A DNA stretch of 17,304 nucleotides. Source: JAEZKC01 sp046538945 (GTDB taxonomy: Bacteria; Fibrobacterota; Chitinivibrionia; Chitinivibrionales; Chitinispirillaceae). The position numbers and the translations under genes were made by a program. The stretch lies in assembly GCA_046538945.1 (NCBI GenBank), contig JBKHHW010000059.1, positions 1-17,304 of the forward strand. The letters are read 5' to 3'. A model generated the notes under the pieces. The model did not search any database. It was not told the origin of the DNA and saw nothing but the letters and a program-made list of their open reading frames with translations. The stretch's first letter is position 1. Every line of letters begins with the position of its first letter. Positions 1 through 7,550 of the stretch are shown piece by piece.

Positions 1-480
1 ACTGTGCCTAAGTACGGAAATTTTCAAAGGCACTTGGATGTACTCTATGCATACGGACCGACAAAGGGACGCAAACCCATAACAGATGAAAAACTGCTCG
101 AAATTCTCTGGAGTGATTCATCGGAAAGCTATAAACTTGACCCGAAAAATGGGAAATCGACCATTCACAGATATTTTAGTGTAAGTACTACAGTATCTGC
201 CCTCTCGGTACTCTATAACGGCGGTTGTTTGGAGCTTTGGGTGTTCACCATAAACAACGAATCAAACCAGGTTACAGGAAAATTCCCGGCATCCGAAACC
301 TGCGCCTCGGATGCTGAAGACTACTCTTCCGGATTGTTCCTTACCCCGACCACATATGAGAAAAACTCGAGGTGGATCAATGAGTACCCCGAAAAGGGTG
401 AAGATCCGGAAAACAGTATAAAAATTCAGTATACGATTGACGACAATGGGCGGGTAACTGAAAGCAGAATCAAAAAATAA
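1..480 (+). CDS. 3' end of an unrecognised gene, possibly a C45-type acyltransferase/amidohydrolase (partial)
   Basis: The frame is open from the first base of the window, so the GTG at position 4 is probably internal and the gene begins upstream. About 158 residues are visible, ending in TAA at 478-480. The stretch ITDEKLLEILWSD followed by STIHRYFSVSTTVSALSVL resembles the C-terminal part of the acyl-CoA:6-aminopenicillanic acid acyltransferase (peptidase C45) family. In that family a helix is followed by a histidine and a strand in which the protein reports a molecule it has met ('TTVSA'). The similarity is recalled from memory and is weak. The N-terminal nucleophile that would prove the family lies outside the window. 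There is no signal peptide or membrane segment in the visible part. The next gene starts 27 bases downstream on the same strand, so co-transcription is possible. Confidence 0.45.
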   Translation, partial: TVPKYGNFQRHLDVLYAYGPTKGRKPITDEKLLEILWSDSSESYKLDPKNGKSTIHRYFSVSTTVSALSVLYNGGCLELWVFTINNESNQVTGKFPASETCASDAEDYSSGLFLTPTTYEKNSRWINEYPEKGEDPENSIKIQYTIDDNGRVTESRIKK

Positions 481-507
481 ACACAGTGAATTCAGGATAA
501 GCCAGAT

Positions 508-924
508 ATGAAAAAAGAGATCACCTTCATGGATCTGTACAGGTTAGCGAAAGAAAAACACAACCCGAGGAGAATTTCGGCATTTATCGAAGCGGGAGCT
601 GTTTCAGCTGCCATTCTTACCGAAAACAACAATGTCTATACCGGTGTCTGCATCGATACCTGCTGTTCTCTGGGGATGTGTGCGGAGCGCAATGCGATTG
701 CAAACATGATCACCAACGGGGAAAGCAGAATAAGAAAACTGGTGTGCTACTGCGGAGAGGAAGAGGTCGGCGGTCCCTGCGGTGCATGCAGAGAGTATCT
801 GATGCAGCTGGATAAAGAGAGCGGAAATATTGAGATTCTGGCTGATTTTAAAACTATGGAAGTAGTCAGATTGAAGGAGCTGATCCCGAATTGGTGGGGC
901 GGAAAGTTTGAAGGGCGGGTATGA
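508..924 (+). CDS. cytidine deaminase-like zinc hydrolase (cytidine or blasticidin-S deaminase type)
   Basis: The 138-residue protein has the small homotetrameric CDA fold signature. CAE at residues 58-60 supplies a zinc-ligand Cys and the catalytic proton-shuttle Glu. PCGAC at 90-94 supplies the other two zinc-binding cysteines. The order (substrate-pocket strand near 'AAILTENNNVYTGV', then CAERNA, then PCGACRE, then a C-terminal LKELIPNWWGG segment) is that of cytidine and blasticidin-S deaminases, and the length is typical. The expected reaction is hydrolytic deamination of a cytosine-type base to the uracil form in the cytosol. The residues seen do not decide between pyrimidine salvage and detoxification of a nucleoside antibiotic. 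The start follows a weak AGGAT 10 bases upstream. An extra TCC before the CAE motif gives several additional cysteines (C52, C53), of unknown importance. Confidence 0.85.
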   Translation: MKKEITFMDLYRLAKEKHNPRRISAFIEAGAVSAAILTENNNVYTGVCIDTCCSLGMCAERNAIANMITNGESRIRKLVCYCGEEEVGGPCGACREYLMQLDKESGNIEILADFKTMEVVRLKELIPNWWGGKFEGRV

Positions 925-1069
925 ATACCAGCAGATTGTCCAGAAGCACCGATCTATTCATGCTATTAATATGATCAATTATGGTACCCAAAAGGAGTTT
1001 TTGCTTGAAACCGACCGGAATTCAGCCTTTACAGCACTAATAAGCCAGAGAGTTTTTATGAGCGAATGA
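917..1069 (+). pseudogene. short orphan reading frame, possible gene remnant
   Basis: Directly after the deaminase, in another frame, runs an open stretch of about 50 codons with protein-like composition (YEYQQIVQKHRSIHAIN, then YGTQKEFLLETDRNSAF). It ends at TGA 1067-1069. It has no start codon at its beginning; the only ATG in frame is at 971, without a ribosome binding site. It therefore looks like the C-terminal tail of a lost gene rather than a working small gene. I do not recognise the family. It could also be chance open sequence. Confidence 0.3.
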
Positions 1070-1152
1070 ACCAGAGTTTCGGAGACAAGTACTTTATCAG
1101 TTCCCTTTACTATTTGTTGGAATTAAATTCTGAAACGGAATCACACAAAGAA

Positions 1153-1938
1153 ATGAGAACAAAAAAGCTACCAAAGACGACTACTTCTAATGCCGTAATA
1201 TCGCTTCTCTTGACACTACTTTTTTCTCCTGTTATCACCAGAGCCCAGTCTCCAGCTCTTGAAAAAAATGCTGTTCAAATCGTGGAAAAGCTCTTCCCCG
1301 GAACTGAAACAACCACAGTAAACAGATATTTGGGGTTTGAAAAGCAGGTGAAGCTTTTGTCTCCAGTAATGCTAAGAGGTAAAAAAGGGTTTATCCCTAT
1401 AGAGGAAATCAGAAGCATCGCGGTCAATGATTCCCTGGTCAACATATCATTCATGATTTACCTGGCGGCATCCCGGAAGCCGGTGGAGGAGATGCTCAAG
1501 ACCAGAAGGCTTGAAGTCCCCCAGGAAATACTGCTTCAAAGCATCTTCTGGAATATAAACAAAAATGAATTCATAGGCAAGCCGGAGGGTTTCCCTCTGG
1601 AGGGAACTCAATGGACCTGCTATGGCGACATCTGCGATATAGTCAAACTGATATCGATAGATAGGGTCGAAAAGCTTCAGAATATCTGCAGCCTGACTTA
1701 CACATCAGGCCTTGAAAACAGATTCATCAAATTTCTGTTTGTAGAAAACTCTGTGATCTACCAGTCGATGCCACTACCGGTTGGAACAGTTACGGACCGG
1801 GGTGATGACTCGGAAACAGAAATATCCTACAACGATTTCAAGCTTGAAGGGCATGTTCTTCAGGCTACGAGCGTGGTAAGAAAAAACAAACAGACTGAAT
1901 CAGGAAACATCACTATTGAATTGTCAGGTCCGGAATGA
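1153..1938 (+). CDS. exported protein of unknown function
   Basis: The frame extends back to an ATG at 1066. The ATG at 1153 is preferred because it places a clean signal peptide at the N terminus: basic MRTKK, a hydrophobic core (VISLLLTLLF), and a probable cleavage near TRA-QS. The mature part is about 230 residues, mixed alpha/beta in composition, with only three cysteines (two in TCYGDIC, one in NICSL) and no further membrane span. It is therefore likely periplasmic or outer-membrane attached. I recognise no family. The ribosome binding site before 1153 is poor (AAAGAA), which leaves the start uncertain; 1066 would overlap the preceding frame in an ATGA arrangement. The gene ends 14 bases before the glycosyltransferase relic. 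Confidence 0.6.
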   Translation: MRTKKLPKTTTSNAVISLLLTLLFSPVITRAQSPALEKNAVQIVEKLFPGTETTTVNRYLGFEKQVKLLSPVMLRGKKGFIPIEEIRSIAVNDSLVNISFMIYLAASRKPVEEMLKTRRLEVPQEILLQSIFWNINKNEFIGKPEGFPLEGTQWTCYGDICDIVKLISIDRVEKLQNICSLTYTSGLENRFIKFLFVENSVIYQSMPLPVGTVTDRGDDSETEISYNDFKLEGHVLQATSVVRKNKQTESGNITIELSGPE

Positions 1939-1951
1939 GTATCTGTACATT

Positions 1952-2300
1952 ATGCCTGAAATCCGGAAATACCTGCAATACTCCTCGTTTTCAATGCTGA
2001 AAAATGCATTGAAGCCGCCGTGGAATCTGTTCTTGAAAGCAGCTATGATTATTTTGAGCTACTCTTATTTTACAAATGCTATACCGGCAGCAACCGCTCC
2101 AGAATCAGCCGTTTCCTCCGCGATAATCGAATACATCTGATATCCATTTCCCGAAAAGAAATCGCAACCGCTCTGAACGCAGGAATTGCACACGCCCGAG
2201 GCGATCTTGTCGCCCGCATGGTTGCGGATGACATCGTGCACCCCGAACGGAAATGCCCCAGTTCCATTATCTCATCAGACAGCCGGAGTTAGAAATAGTA
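1952..2300 (+). pseudogene. decayed family-2 glycosyltransferase (N-terminal third only)
   Basis: Frame 1 from 1960 reads NPEIPAILLVFNAEKCIEAA, then VESVLESSYDYFELLL, the start of a GT2 (GT-A fold) catalytic domain. It continues with RIHLIS, IATALNAGIAHARGDLVARM and VADDIVHPER. The match is broken in four ways. There is no in-frame start: the nearest ATG, at 1952, is one base out of phase, with an in-frame stop at 1957. The first nucleotide-binding Asp cluster is replaced by FYKCYTGSN. The usual MDADD is MVADD. After HPER near 2255 the homology jumps one frame, to EMPQFHYLIRQPELEIV, the normal 'peR..kQ..yL...Pel' continuation. The rest of the gene is absent, and the relic runs a few bases into the end of the convergent porin gene. 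It was presumably a sugar transferase for surface polysaccharide and is now dead. Confidence 0.8.
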
Positions 2301-3461
2301 CCCCAGATTGATATTGAATCTGTGATTCCACTGCAGATCAGGTTGACTATTTACCCCCAGGCCGGTTCCGAAACTGTTTGTCAGCCAGGGATGATTGTAA
2401 CCGGAGGCTAGATCCACATACGTATAGATGGGCCCTGCAGTAACCAGAACACCGAAAGTATTCTGCTGTGCATCATCCAAGTCCTCATCCAGCTTGTCCA
2501 TGTAGGTGTAATCATTATACACAGTGAAGCTTGCGGGTCCCAGCTGGAACGGAAGTTCGTAAGCCAGACCCGCTGTATAGAGTGTTGCATTGGTTGCCAC
2601 AGGCTGTGTGTATCCATAAGCACCCATTATCACTTCATCCAGCGTATTCCCCTCATTGTCAACAGCATCGAATTTGTAGTAGATAGCATGAAGCTTCAGA
2701 TTGAACGGTCCCTGACCGGCGTCAACATGAGCAGCTGCGGCATATCGGTTTCTCCAGGTATCGTCTTCATCAATGACCTGGTCATTATAAATCTGCCCAT
2801 ACTGGCCCGAAATACCCACCTCGACATTATCACCTTCGCCCATTTCAAAGGCATATGCAGCGCGACCGTTGACCTGGTTGCGTTCCACATTCGACGACTC
2901 ACTGGTGGGGACCAGATCATAAGAGTATCGCCCCGCATTGACATCAGCACCCACTCCACGGGGATCGGCCTGAAGAAAGTAGGCAACAGCCAGATCGACA
3001 TTGTTCCATGTATGAGTCAGCTTCAGACCCATATCGTAATCATCCTCAAATCCCAGATAGTAGGCGGTTGAAAACCAGTAGGAGTGGGATGCATAGGGAA
3101 GATCACCGAACGGCACCTGAGTAACCCCGACTTCCAGCTGTGTATTGTCATTCCAATTATAGCCCATCCACCCGTGGTGAATGAAGTGTGCCTGATCAGC
3201 AGGATAAAAACGGTATTCGAAATCAAGCAGAAAACCGGACTGCCGACCGGAGAAATTAAGTCTCCAGGTATCCCAGGTCATCTGCACATCACCTGCAGTT
3301 ATGTCATCTTCGAAATCCTTTACAAAAAAATTATAACGCAGAGCACCACCGATATTTATTCCATCTTCCCCATCCTGGGCAACAACCGATCCGGCACAGA
3401 GTATCCCCAGCACACCATAGAATACAGACGCCTTCAGAACCGTTCTAATACGATCTTTCAA
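2289..3461 (-). CDS. outer-membrane porin, last gene of the osmoprotectant operon
   Basis: The 390-residue product begins with a signal peptide (MKDRIRTVLK, hydrophobic core, cleavage near VVAQ-DGEDG). It continues as alternating polar/aromatic strands typical of a 16-stranded-type beta-barrel and ends in LGYYF, the C-terminal aromatic signal for BAM-mediated insertion. The mature part is rich in Asp and Glu, including a KLDEDLDDAQQ loop. The style (early FEDDITAGDVQMTWDTWRL, later YLGFEDDYDMGLKL) resembles OprO/OprP-like and general porins. Translation starts at TTG 3461, fixed by a strong GGGAGG six bases upstream and by the signal peptide. It lies 86 bases after proX on the same strand with no obvious strong terminator between them. 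The inference is that it opens the outer membrane to the substrate of the ProVWX importer. Substrate preference cannot be read from the sequence. Confidence 0.8.
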   Translation of the reverse strand: MKDRIRTVLKASVFYGVLGILCAGSVVAQDGEDGINIGGALRYNFFVKDFEDDITAGDVQMTWDTWRLNFSGRQSGFLLDFEYRFYPADQAHFIHHGWMGYNWNDNTQLEVGVTQVPFGDLPYASHSYWFSTAYYLGFEDDYDMGLKLTHTWNNVDLAVAYFLQADPRGVGADVNAGRYSYDLVPTSESSNVERNQVNGRAAYAFEMGEGDNVEVGISGQYGQIYNDQVIDEDDTWRNRYAAAAHVDAGQGPFNLKLHAIYYKFDAVDNEGNTLDEVIMGAYGYTQPVATNATLYTAGLAYELPFQLGPASFTVYNDYTYMDKLDEDLDDAQQNTFGVLVTAGPIYTYVDLASGYNHPWLTNSFGTGLGVNSQPDLQWNHRFNINLGYYF

Positions 3462-3547
3462 TTTAACCTCCCTTTTTCAACAAGCTTGATAAAACAAAAC
3501 AGTTGCAGTATGATCAATCAGCCTGTCGCTTTACTTCACTGTTGTTT

Positions 3548-4414
3548 TTACTGCTGAGACTCCTCGGGCGGAATCCAGGACTGAACAGTTTCCTCGTTTT
3601 CCTCTATCCACCTCAGGGCAGACTCATAGGGATCCGCTCCAGTTTCCTGATTCCATACCATCACCTGCTCCATATCCTCTGCAGTCCACTTGAAATTTTC
3701 AAGAAATGCATACACCCTGGGCTTGTCCTCCCTCAACCCCGACCGTACAACCGTGGCAATATATTCCTCACCACCGTAGACATTTCTGGGGTCGCCGAGA
3801 TACTTGAGATCCCATCGGGCAAACTTCCAATGGGGAGTCCACCCGGTAACCACTATCCACTGCTCATTCTCGATCGCGTCAGCCAGAGCTGCAGTCATAG
3901 TAGCACCGCTTCCTTCAATAAGCTCCATCTCCTCTTCCAGGCCGTAGGTCTCCAGCGCCACTTCTGTTTTGGACATGATTCCGGCGCCGGGATCAATACC
4001 TATTATCCGTCCGTTGAACCTGTCGGCATTTTCGGCAATTTGCGGGATGGAATCGATATCGACATACGAAGGAACAACAAGCCCGATTCTGGTTCCTTCC
4101 AGATTGGGCCCGAGCACATCCAGCTCATCCTGAGTCTGAGAAAGATAACTCGCATGGGTCGTGGGCAACCAGGCCGCCACCATTCCATCGGCATCCCCTG
4201 TTGCCACAGACTGCCACATAGCCGCGGCACTCACGGAAGTAATGTTGACATCATATTCCATTTTCTCCTGTAGAACTGCCCGTACCACATTTGTACTGGC
4301 AACCTCTGTTGCCCATTCCACATACACCAGCTCAACGGCATCGTTCTGCTGGCAGCCGCCAAAGGTCATAAGCCAGACCAACAGCAAGCAGATAGTGAGA
4401 GAGAATTTTTTCAT
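3548..4414 (-). CDS. proX: glycine betaine/proline-betaine ABC transporter, substrate-binding lipoprotein
   Basis: The 288-residue protein belongs to the OpuAC/ProX family. The N terminus is a lipoprotein signal with lipobox TFGGC (lipidated Cys21), so in a Gram-negative cell it would be membrane-anchored in the periplasm. Family hallmarks are WATEVAS near 34-40, DADGMVAAWLPTTH at 74-87, GIDPGAGIMSKT near 139-150, and GWTPHWKFARWDLKYLGDP at 191-209. Trp34, Trp82 and Trp192 are the likely aromatic box that holds the quaternary ammonium group by cation-pi contacts, as in B. subtilis OpuAC. An AGAGGAGG ribosome binding site sits five bases before the ATG. It follows proW by 21 bases and precedes the porin gene. 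The substrate is probably glycine betaine or a related betaine; choline or carnitine cannot be excluded. Confidence 0.92.
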   Translation of the reverse strand: MKKFSLTICLLLVWLMTFGGCQQNDAVELVYVEWATEVASTNVVRAVLQEKMEYDVNITSVSAAAMWQSVATGDADGMVAAWLPTTHASYLSQTQDELDVLGPNLEGTRIGLVVPSYVDIDSIPQIAENADRFNGRIIGIDPGAGIMSKTEVALETYGLEEEMELIEGSGATMTAALADAIENEQWIVVTGWTPHWKFARWDLKYLGDPRNVYGGEEYIATVVRSGLREDKPRVYAFLENFKWTAEDMEQVMVWNQETGADPYESALRWIEENEETVQSWIPPEESQQ

Positions 4415-4435
4415 TTCCGCCTCCTCTGAATATTA

Positions 4436-5293
4436 TTAATTAAGTTTTCTTGGTGGTGCATTACTTTTACCCAGATGCTGGGTGATCCGGTCGATAATCA
4501 TTGCCACAATCACCACTCCCAGACCGGCTTCAAAACCCAGTCCGGGATTAAGACGCTGTATCGCTTTCCACACCTCCCCTCCCAGCCCCCCGGCACCGAT
4601 CATTGATGCGATGACAGCCATGGACAGGGCAAGCATGATAGTCTGGTTCACACCGGCCATGATGGTAGTGACTGCAATGGGTAGCTGAACTTTTATTAAT
4701 TTCTGGGAACCTGTTGCTCCAAAAGCATCCCCGGCCTCCACCAGCTCCTTAGGCACCTGACGAATACCAAGTGATGTCAGGCGGATCGCCGGAGGGATTG
4801 AAAAGATAACCGTCGCGAATACCGCCGAAACAGTACCCAGACCGAAAAAAGGGATCGCGGGAATGAGATACACAAATGCGGGCATGGTCTGCATGAAATC
4901 CAGTATAGGTGTGAGTATTTTGCTTGCGGTATTGTTGAGAGCTGCGAAAATCCCCAGGGGCACCCCGATGAAAATGGCGATAATCGTTGATACGAGCACC
5001 AGAGCTACCGTGACGATGGTAGGCTGCCAAAGGCCCAGATTCCAGAGCAGAAAAAGACCGATAAGGGAGTAGAATGCCAGCTTCCTGCCGATAAAAAAGA
5101 ATATCAGCCCAGCTACAGCAACCATGAACAACCATGGCGGAACCAGCAATACGACTGATACTACCGCATCGATCGCACTTTCTATAAATGCCGAGATCGC
5201 CCTTGTTGCACCGGAGAATGTGGAGGTCAGGAAATCAAGCAGCGCCTCGACCCATTCACCCAGCGGTATTCTGAAAAGTGGTTCATCATTCAT
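4436..5293 (-). CDS. proW: glycine betaine/proline-betaine ABC transporter, permease
   Basis: The permease subunit has an amphipathic N-terminal segment, then about six to seven hydrophobic spans (for example VVLLVPPWLFMVAVAGLIFF and VIFSIPPAIRL regions). The cytoplasmic coupling loop EAGDAFGATGSQKLIKVQLP (about residues 186-205) is the 'EAA' motif that docks onto the ATPase. The ATG at 5293 overlaps the last base of the proV stop codon (TAATG), and GGGAGGTGG eight bases upstream inside proV is its ribosome binding site. An upstream ATG at 5311 is in frame but would bury that site, so it is rejected. The overlap predicts translational coupling and balanced proV:proW synthesis. The length, 285 residues from this start, is normal for OpuAB/ProW. 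Confidence 0.93.
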   Translation of the reverse strand: MNDEPLFRIPLGEWVEALLDFLTSTFSGATRAISAFIESAIDAVVSVVLLVPPWLFMVAVAGLIFFFIGRKLAFYSLIGLFLLWNLGLWQPTIVTVALVLVSTIIAIFIGVPLGIFAALNNTASKILTPILDFMQTMPAFVYLIPAIPFFGLGTVSAVFATVIFSIPPAIRLTSLGIRQVPKELVEAGDAFGATGSQKLIKVQLPIAVTTIMAGVNQTIMLALSMAVIASMIGAGGLGGEVWKAIQRLNPGLGFEAGLGVVIVAMIIDRITQHLGKSNAPPRKLN

Positions 5294-6492
5294 TATTCGC
5301 CACCTCCCCATTCGGCCAGACCGGCAAGAATAGATCCCTGCATCACTTTCCCCTTCAGCTTTCCTTTCTCATCAACTACCGCCAAGGGATACTTCAGATC
5401 AACTATTCCCCGGATGAGATCCCGTGCGGCCACATCAGGCGAAACCCTCTGCTGTTCATCATCTTCGATAATGGAATCAAGAGTCTTTTTTCCCTCCCTG
5501 GCGGCCTGTGAAGCCGCCTGAGCGGAAACAAACCCCCGCAGCACCCCATCCCTTGACACTACAAACGCGAATGATTCACCACACTCCCTCATACAGTGAA
5601 GAGCAGTGAGCGGTCCGTCTTTGACAACTACAACAGACCGTGCCTTTACCATCACATCCGCTGCCGTAACCACCTTGGTCACATCCACATTCTCCACAAA
5701 ACGCTCCACATATCTGGTGGCCGGTTTGGTCAGGATCTCCTCGGGTGTACCTATCTGAACGACCCTGCCGTCCTTCATCAACACGATGCGGTCGCCGATT
5801 TTCAATGCCTCATCCAGATCGTGAGTGATAAAAACAATGGTCTTGTTAACAGTACTTTCAAGGGACAGAAGCTCATCCTGCATATCGGTGCGGATGAGCG
5901 GATCAAGAGCACTGAACGCCTCGTCCATCAAGAGCACATCCGGCTCCACAGCAAGCGCGCGGGCAAGCCCCACCCTCTGCTGCATTCCCCCGCTGAGTTC
6001 ATCAGGGTAACTGTCCCCCCAGCCCTCCAATCCAACCAACGACAGGGTCTGCTGCGCTTTTGAACGCCTCTTGCGAGGATCAACCTGCTGTATTTCTAAA
6101 CCGAATTCCACGTTCTGCAAAACGGTGCGGTGGGGTAGCAGACCGAAGCGCTGAAACACCATCCCGAACTTTGTTCTGCGGAATCTGCGAAGCTCCTCCT
6201 TGTCCAAAGAGGTCACATCCACATCATCGATAACTATCTTGCCTTCCGTAGGTTCGTAGAGCCGGTTGATGCAGCGCAGAAGAGTGGATTTGCCACTACC
6301 GGACAAACCCATCACGACAACGGTCTCGCCCTCGTATATGTCAAAGCTGACATCTGCTACACCGAGGGTGTGTTTTGTTTTTTTCTGGATCTCTTCGCGA
6401 GATGCTCCACCCCGCATCATCCTCAACGCTTCACCCGGACTCGGTCCGAAGATCTTCGTGCAGTTGGAAATACGGATTTTGGTTTTTGCCAT
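5293..6492 (-). CDS. proV: glycine betaine/proline-betaine ABC transporter, ATPase with CBS domains
   Basis: The nucleotide-binding subunit of about 399 residues drives betaine uptake at the inner membrane. Counting from the ATG at 6492, the Walker A GLSGSGKS is at 62-69, the Q-loop Gln at about 114, the ABC signature LSGGMQQR at 166-173, Walker B VLLMDE at 186-191, and the switch His (FITHDLDE) at about 224. Residues from about 270 to the end form two CBS modules, which in OpuA of Lactococcus sense ionic strength together with a cationic surface. The same role is likely here but not shown. The ATG at 6492 is preferred over the TTG at 6498 because AGGG lies at a normal distance before it. It is the first gene of the operon and couples to proW through TAATG. 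Confidence 0.94.
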   Translation of the reverse strand: MAKTKIRISNCTKIFGPSPGEALRMMRGGASREEIQKKTKHTLGVADVSFDIYEGETVVVMGLSGSGKSTLLRCINRLYEPTEGKIVIDDVDVTSLDKEELRRFRRTKFGMVFQRFGLLPHRTVLQNVEFGLEIQQVDPRKRRSKAQQTLSLVGLEGWGDSYPDELSGGMQQRVGLARALAVEPDVLLMDEAFSALDPLIRTDMQDELLSLESTVNKTIVFITHDLDEALKIGDRIVLMKDGRVVQIGTPEEILTKPATRYVERFVENVDVTKVVTAADVMVKARSVVVVKDGPLTALHCMRECGESFAFVVSRDGVLRGFVSAQAASQAAREGKKTLDSIIEDDEQQRVSPDVAARDLIRGIVDLKYPLAVVDEKGKLKGKVMQGSILAGLAEWGGGE

Positions 6493-6541
6493 AATCAACC
6501 CTGCATGGAGATATTTGAAAGTTATATAAAATCAAGCGCGG

Positions 6542-6575
6542 AACATATTTATAATTACAAACGGCATCAATGCCG
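6542..6575 (-). promoter_or_regulatory. putative proV promoter with overlapping palindromic operator
   Basis: On the minus strand TTGATG (6565-6570) and TATGTT (6542-6547) are separated by 17 bases, a passable sigma-70 pair about 45-50 bases before the proV ATG. The -35 element lies inside a perfect palindrome, CGGCATCAATGCCG (6562-6575; six-base arms, two-base centre). A repressor bound there would block RNA polymerase. Each promoter hexamer matches consensus at only four of six positions, so the promoter is tentative; the palindrome itself is certain. Confidence 0.4.
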
Positions 6576-7010
6576 GAAATCTGAAAACCACGCAGAAAAA
6601 TGTTCCGACCGAAAGATCAGGGGAACCAATATAAGCGATTCATCCAGTAAGATCAACCCTCAGCGTGACTGCCGTTACCGATCGGACAGCAGCACGGAAT
6701 CCGCGCTACTTGCAGAGGTTAAACATACTTAAAAGCAAAAACCCTGCCGTTGTCGTTTTCCGTTTTTTTTTCGTGAAAGAACTTTTTTTACATATCACAC
6801 AGCGGCGGAAATTTCGACGAAAACGAATTCAAGATACTATGCTTCAGGTGAGATACGATTACAGTTTTTCGAAGACAATCTTTTATGAACCGATTCCATG
6901 CACGTTCTTCGACATATCAATAGCCCCCTGCAGCGGAAGTGTGGAAGGACTTGGAATCAAAAAGGGAAAGCTTCAGCTGCAGACAGCGGAAGTGTACAAC
7001 CGTTTTCTCA
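6576..7010. other. intergenic stretch without a supported gene
   Basis: About 430 bases lie between the proV promoter region and the hairpin at 7011. It is AT-rich in part, with a nine-T run near 6763-6771 and a seven-T run near 6783-6789. A 135-codon plus-strand frame crosses it, but that frame has no ribosome binding site, no recognisable motif and uneven composition, so I do not call it. It may contain upstream regulatory sequence for proV. Confidence 0.4.
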
Positions 7011-7057
7011 ATGAAAGGAGGGAAGAGATGAAAGTACCCCTCTTCCCTCCCGTTCAT
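7011..7057 (-). terminator. strong hairpin, probable terminator of the SPW-like gene
   Basis: GGAGGGAAGAG (7017-7027) pairs perfectly with CTCTTCCCTCC (7040-7050) across a 12-base loop. The stem is extended by ATGAA (7011-7015) with TTCAT (7053-7057) after a small bulge. It begins 16 bases beyond the stop of the minus-strand gene ending at 7074. Only a short TTTCATT follows on the minus strand, so intrinsic termination would be weak; an mRNA-end or processing hairpin is equally possible. Confidence 0.45.
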
Positions 7058-7073
7058 CAGCATGTCGCCTAAA

Positions 7074-7379
7074 TCAGGTTCCGACCCTTTTTGCGGGCCT
7101 GTTCCGTAAGTCATACACGCGCCAGACCGCAAAAACGAAAACAACCAGCCCTGTGAAAAACATAGTCATGGGAATGGCCAGAACTGCCGAAAATCCGGAC
7201 ATGAAGAGAAATATCCCCAGTACCCCGTTTGCGATTCCCTGCCAGGATCTGGCTTTCCAGAAGCCTGCAACGGCGATCACTATCCCGGTTACAAAGAAGT
7301 TGAACGGTACGGCAAGCACAATAAAAAGACCGGACAACAAAGACCATAAGCCTGCTGCTATATTTACCCAAGCCTGCAT
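7074..7379 (-). CDS. small SPW-repeat-like integral membrane protein
   Basis: The 101-residue protein is almost all hydrophobic, with four predicted membrane spans in two similar halves. Half one reads WSLLSGLFIVLAVPFNFF then TGIVIAVAGFW; half two reads FLFMSGFSAVLAIPMTMFF then TGLVVFVFAVW. The opening QAWVNIAAGLWSLLS and the repeated 'W..G.....S' pattern recall the SPW repeat family, in which each copy carries Ser-Pro-Trp. Here those positions are SGL and SGF, so the match is partial. The start at 7379 is set by a strong AAGGAGGT five bases before the ATG; an in-frame start 33 bases upstream lacks one. Function is unknown. The tail RNRPAKRVGT is basic and probably cytoplasmic. Confidence 0.65.
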   Translation of the reverse strand: MQAWVNIAAGLWSLLSGLFIVLAVPFNFFVTGIVIAVAGFWKARSWQGIANGVLGIFLFMSGFSAVLAIPMTMFFTGLVVFVFAVWRVYDLRNRPAKRVGT

Positions 7380-7550
7380 ACTACCTCCTTTTAGTCCTAT
7401 TCCAAGCCGCAAAAGTGATGCCTTTAGCTGCTTTTTTCAGCCCTTCACTATCTCTTAACCGTTGGATACACGGCCTGAAACCGGGTGATGTGGGAGGTAT
7501 CATCCTATACCAGAAAGTGAACGAGGAAGCCATTCATAGGTTGCCCTTCA

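Noticed and set aside
3503..4273. 256-codon plus-strand open frame
   Set aside because: It is antisense to proX and the start of the porin gene, whose family motifs are unmistakable; the frame has no domain or ribosome binding site.
5293..5311. Upstream ATG for proW at 5311
   Set aside because: The GGGAGGTGG between it and the ATG at 5293 is an ideal ribosome binding site for the latter, and TAATG coupling is the common arrangement.
6665..7072. 135-codon plus-strand frame between proV and the SPW-like gene
   Set aside because: No ribosome binding site, it runs through homopolymer T tracts and the hairpin at 7011-7057, and the product shows no recognisable pattern.
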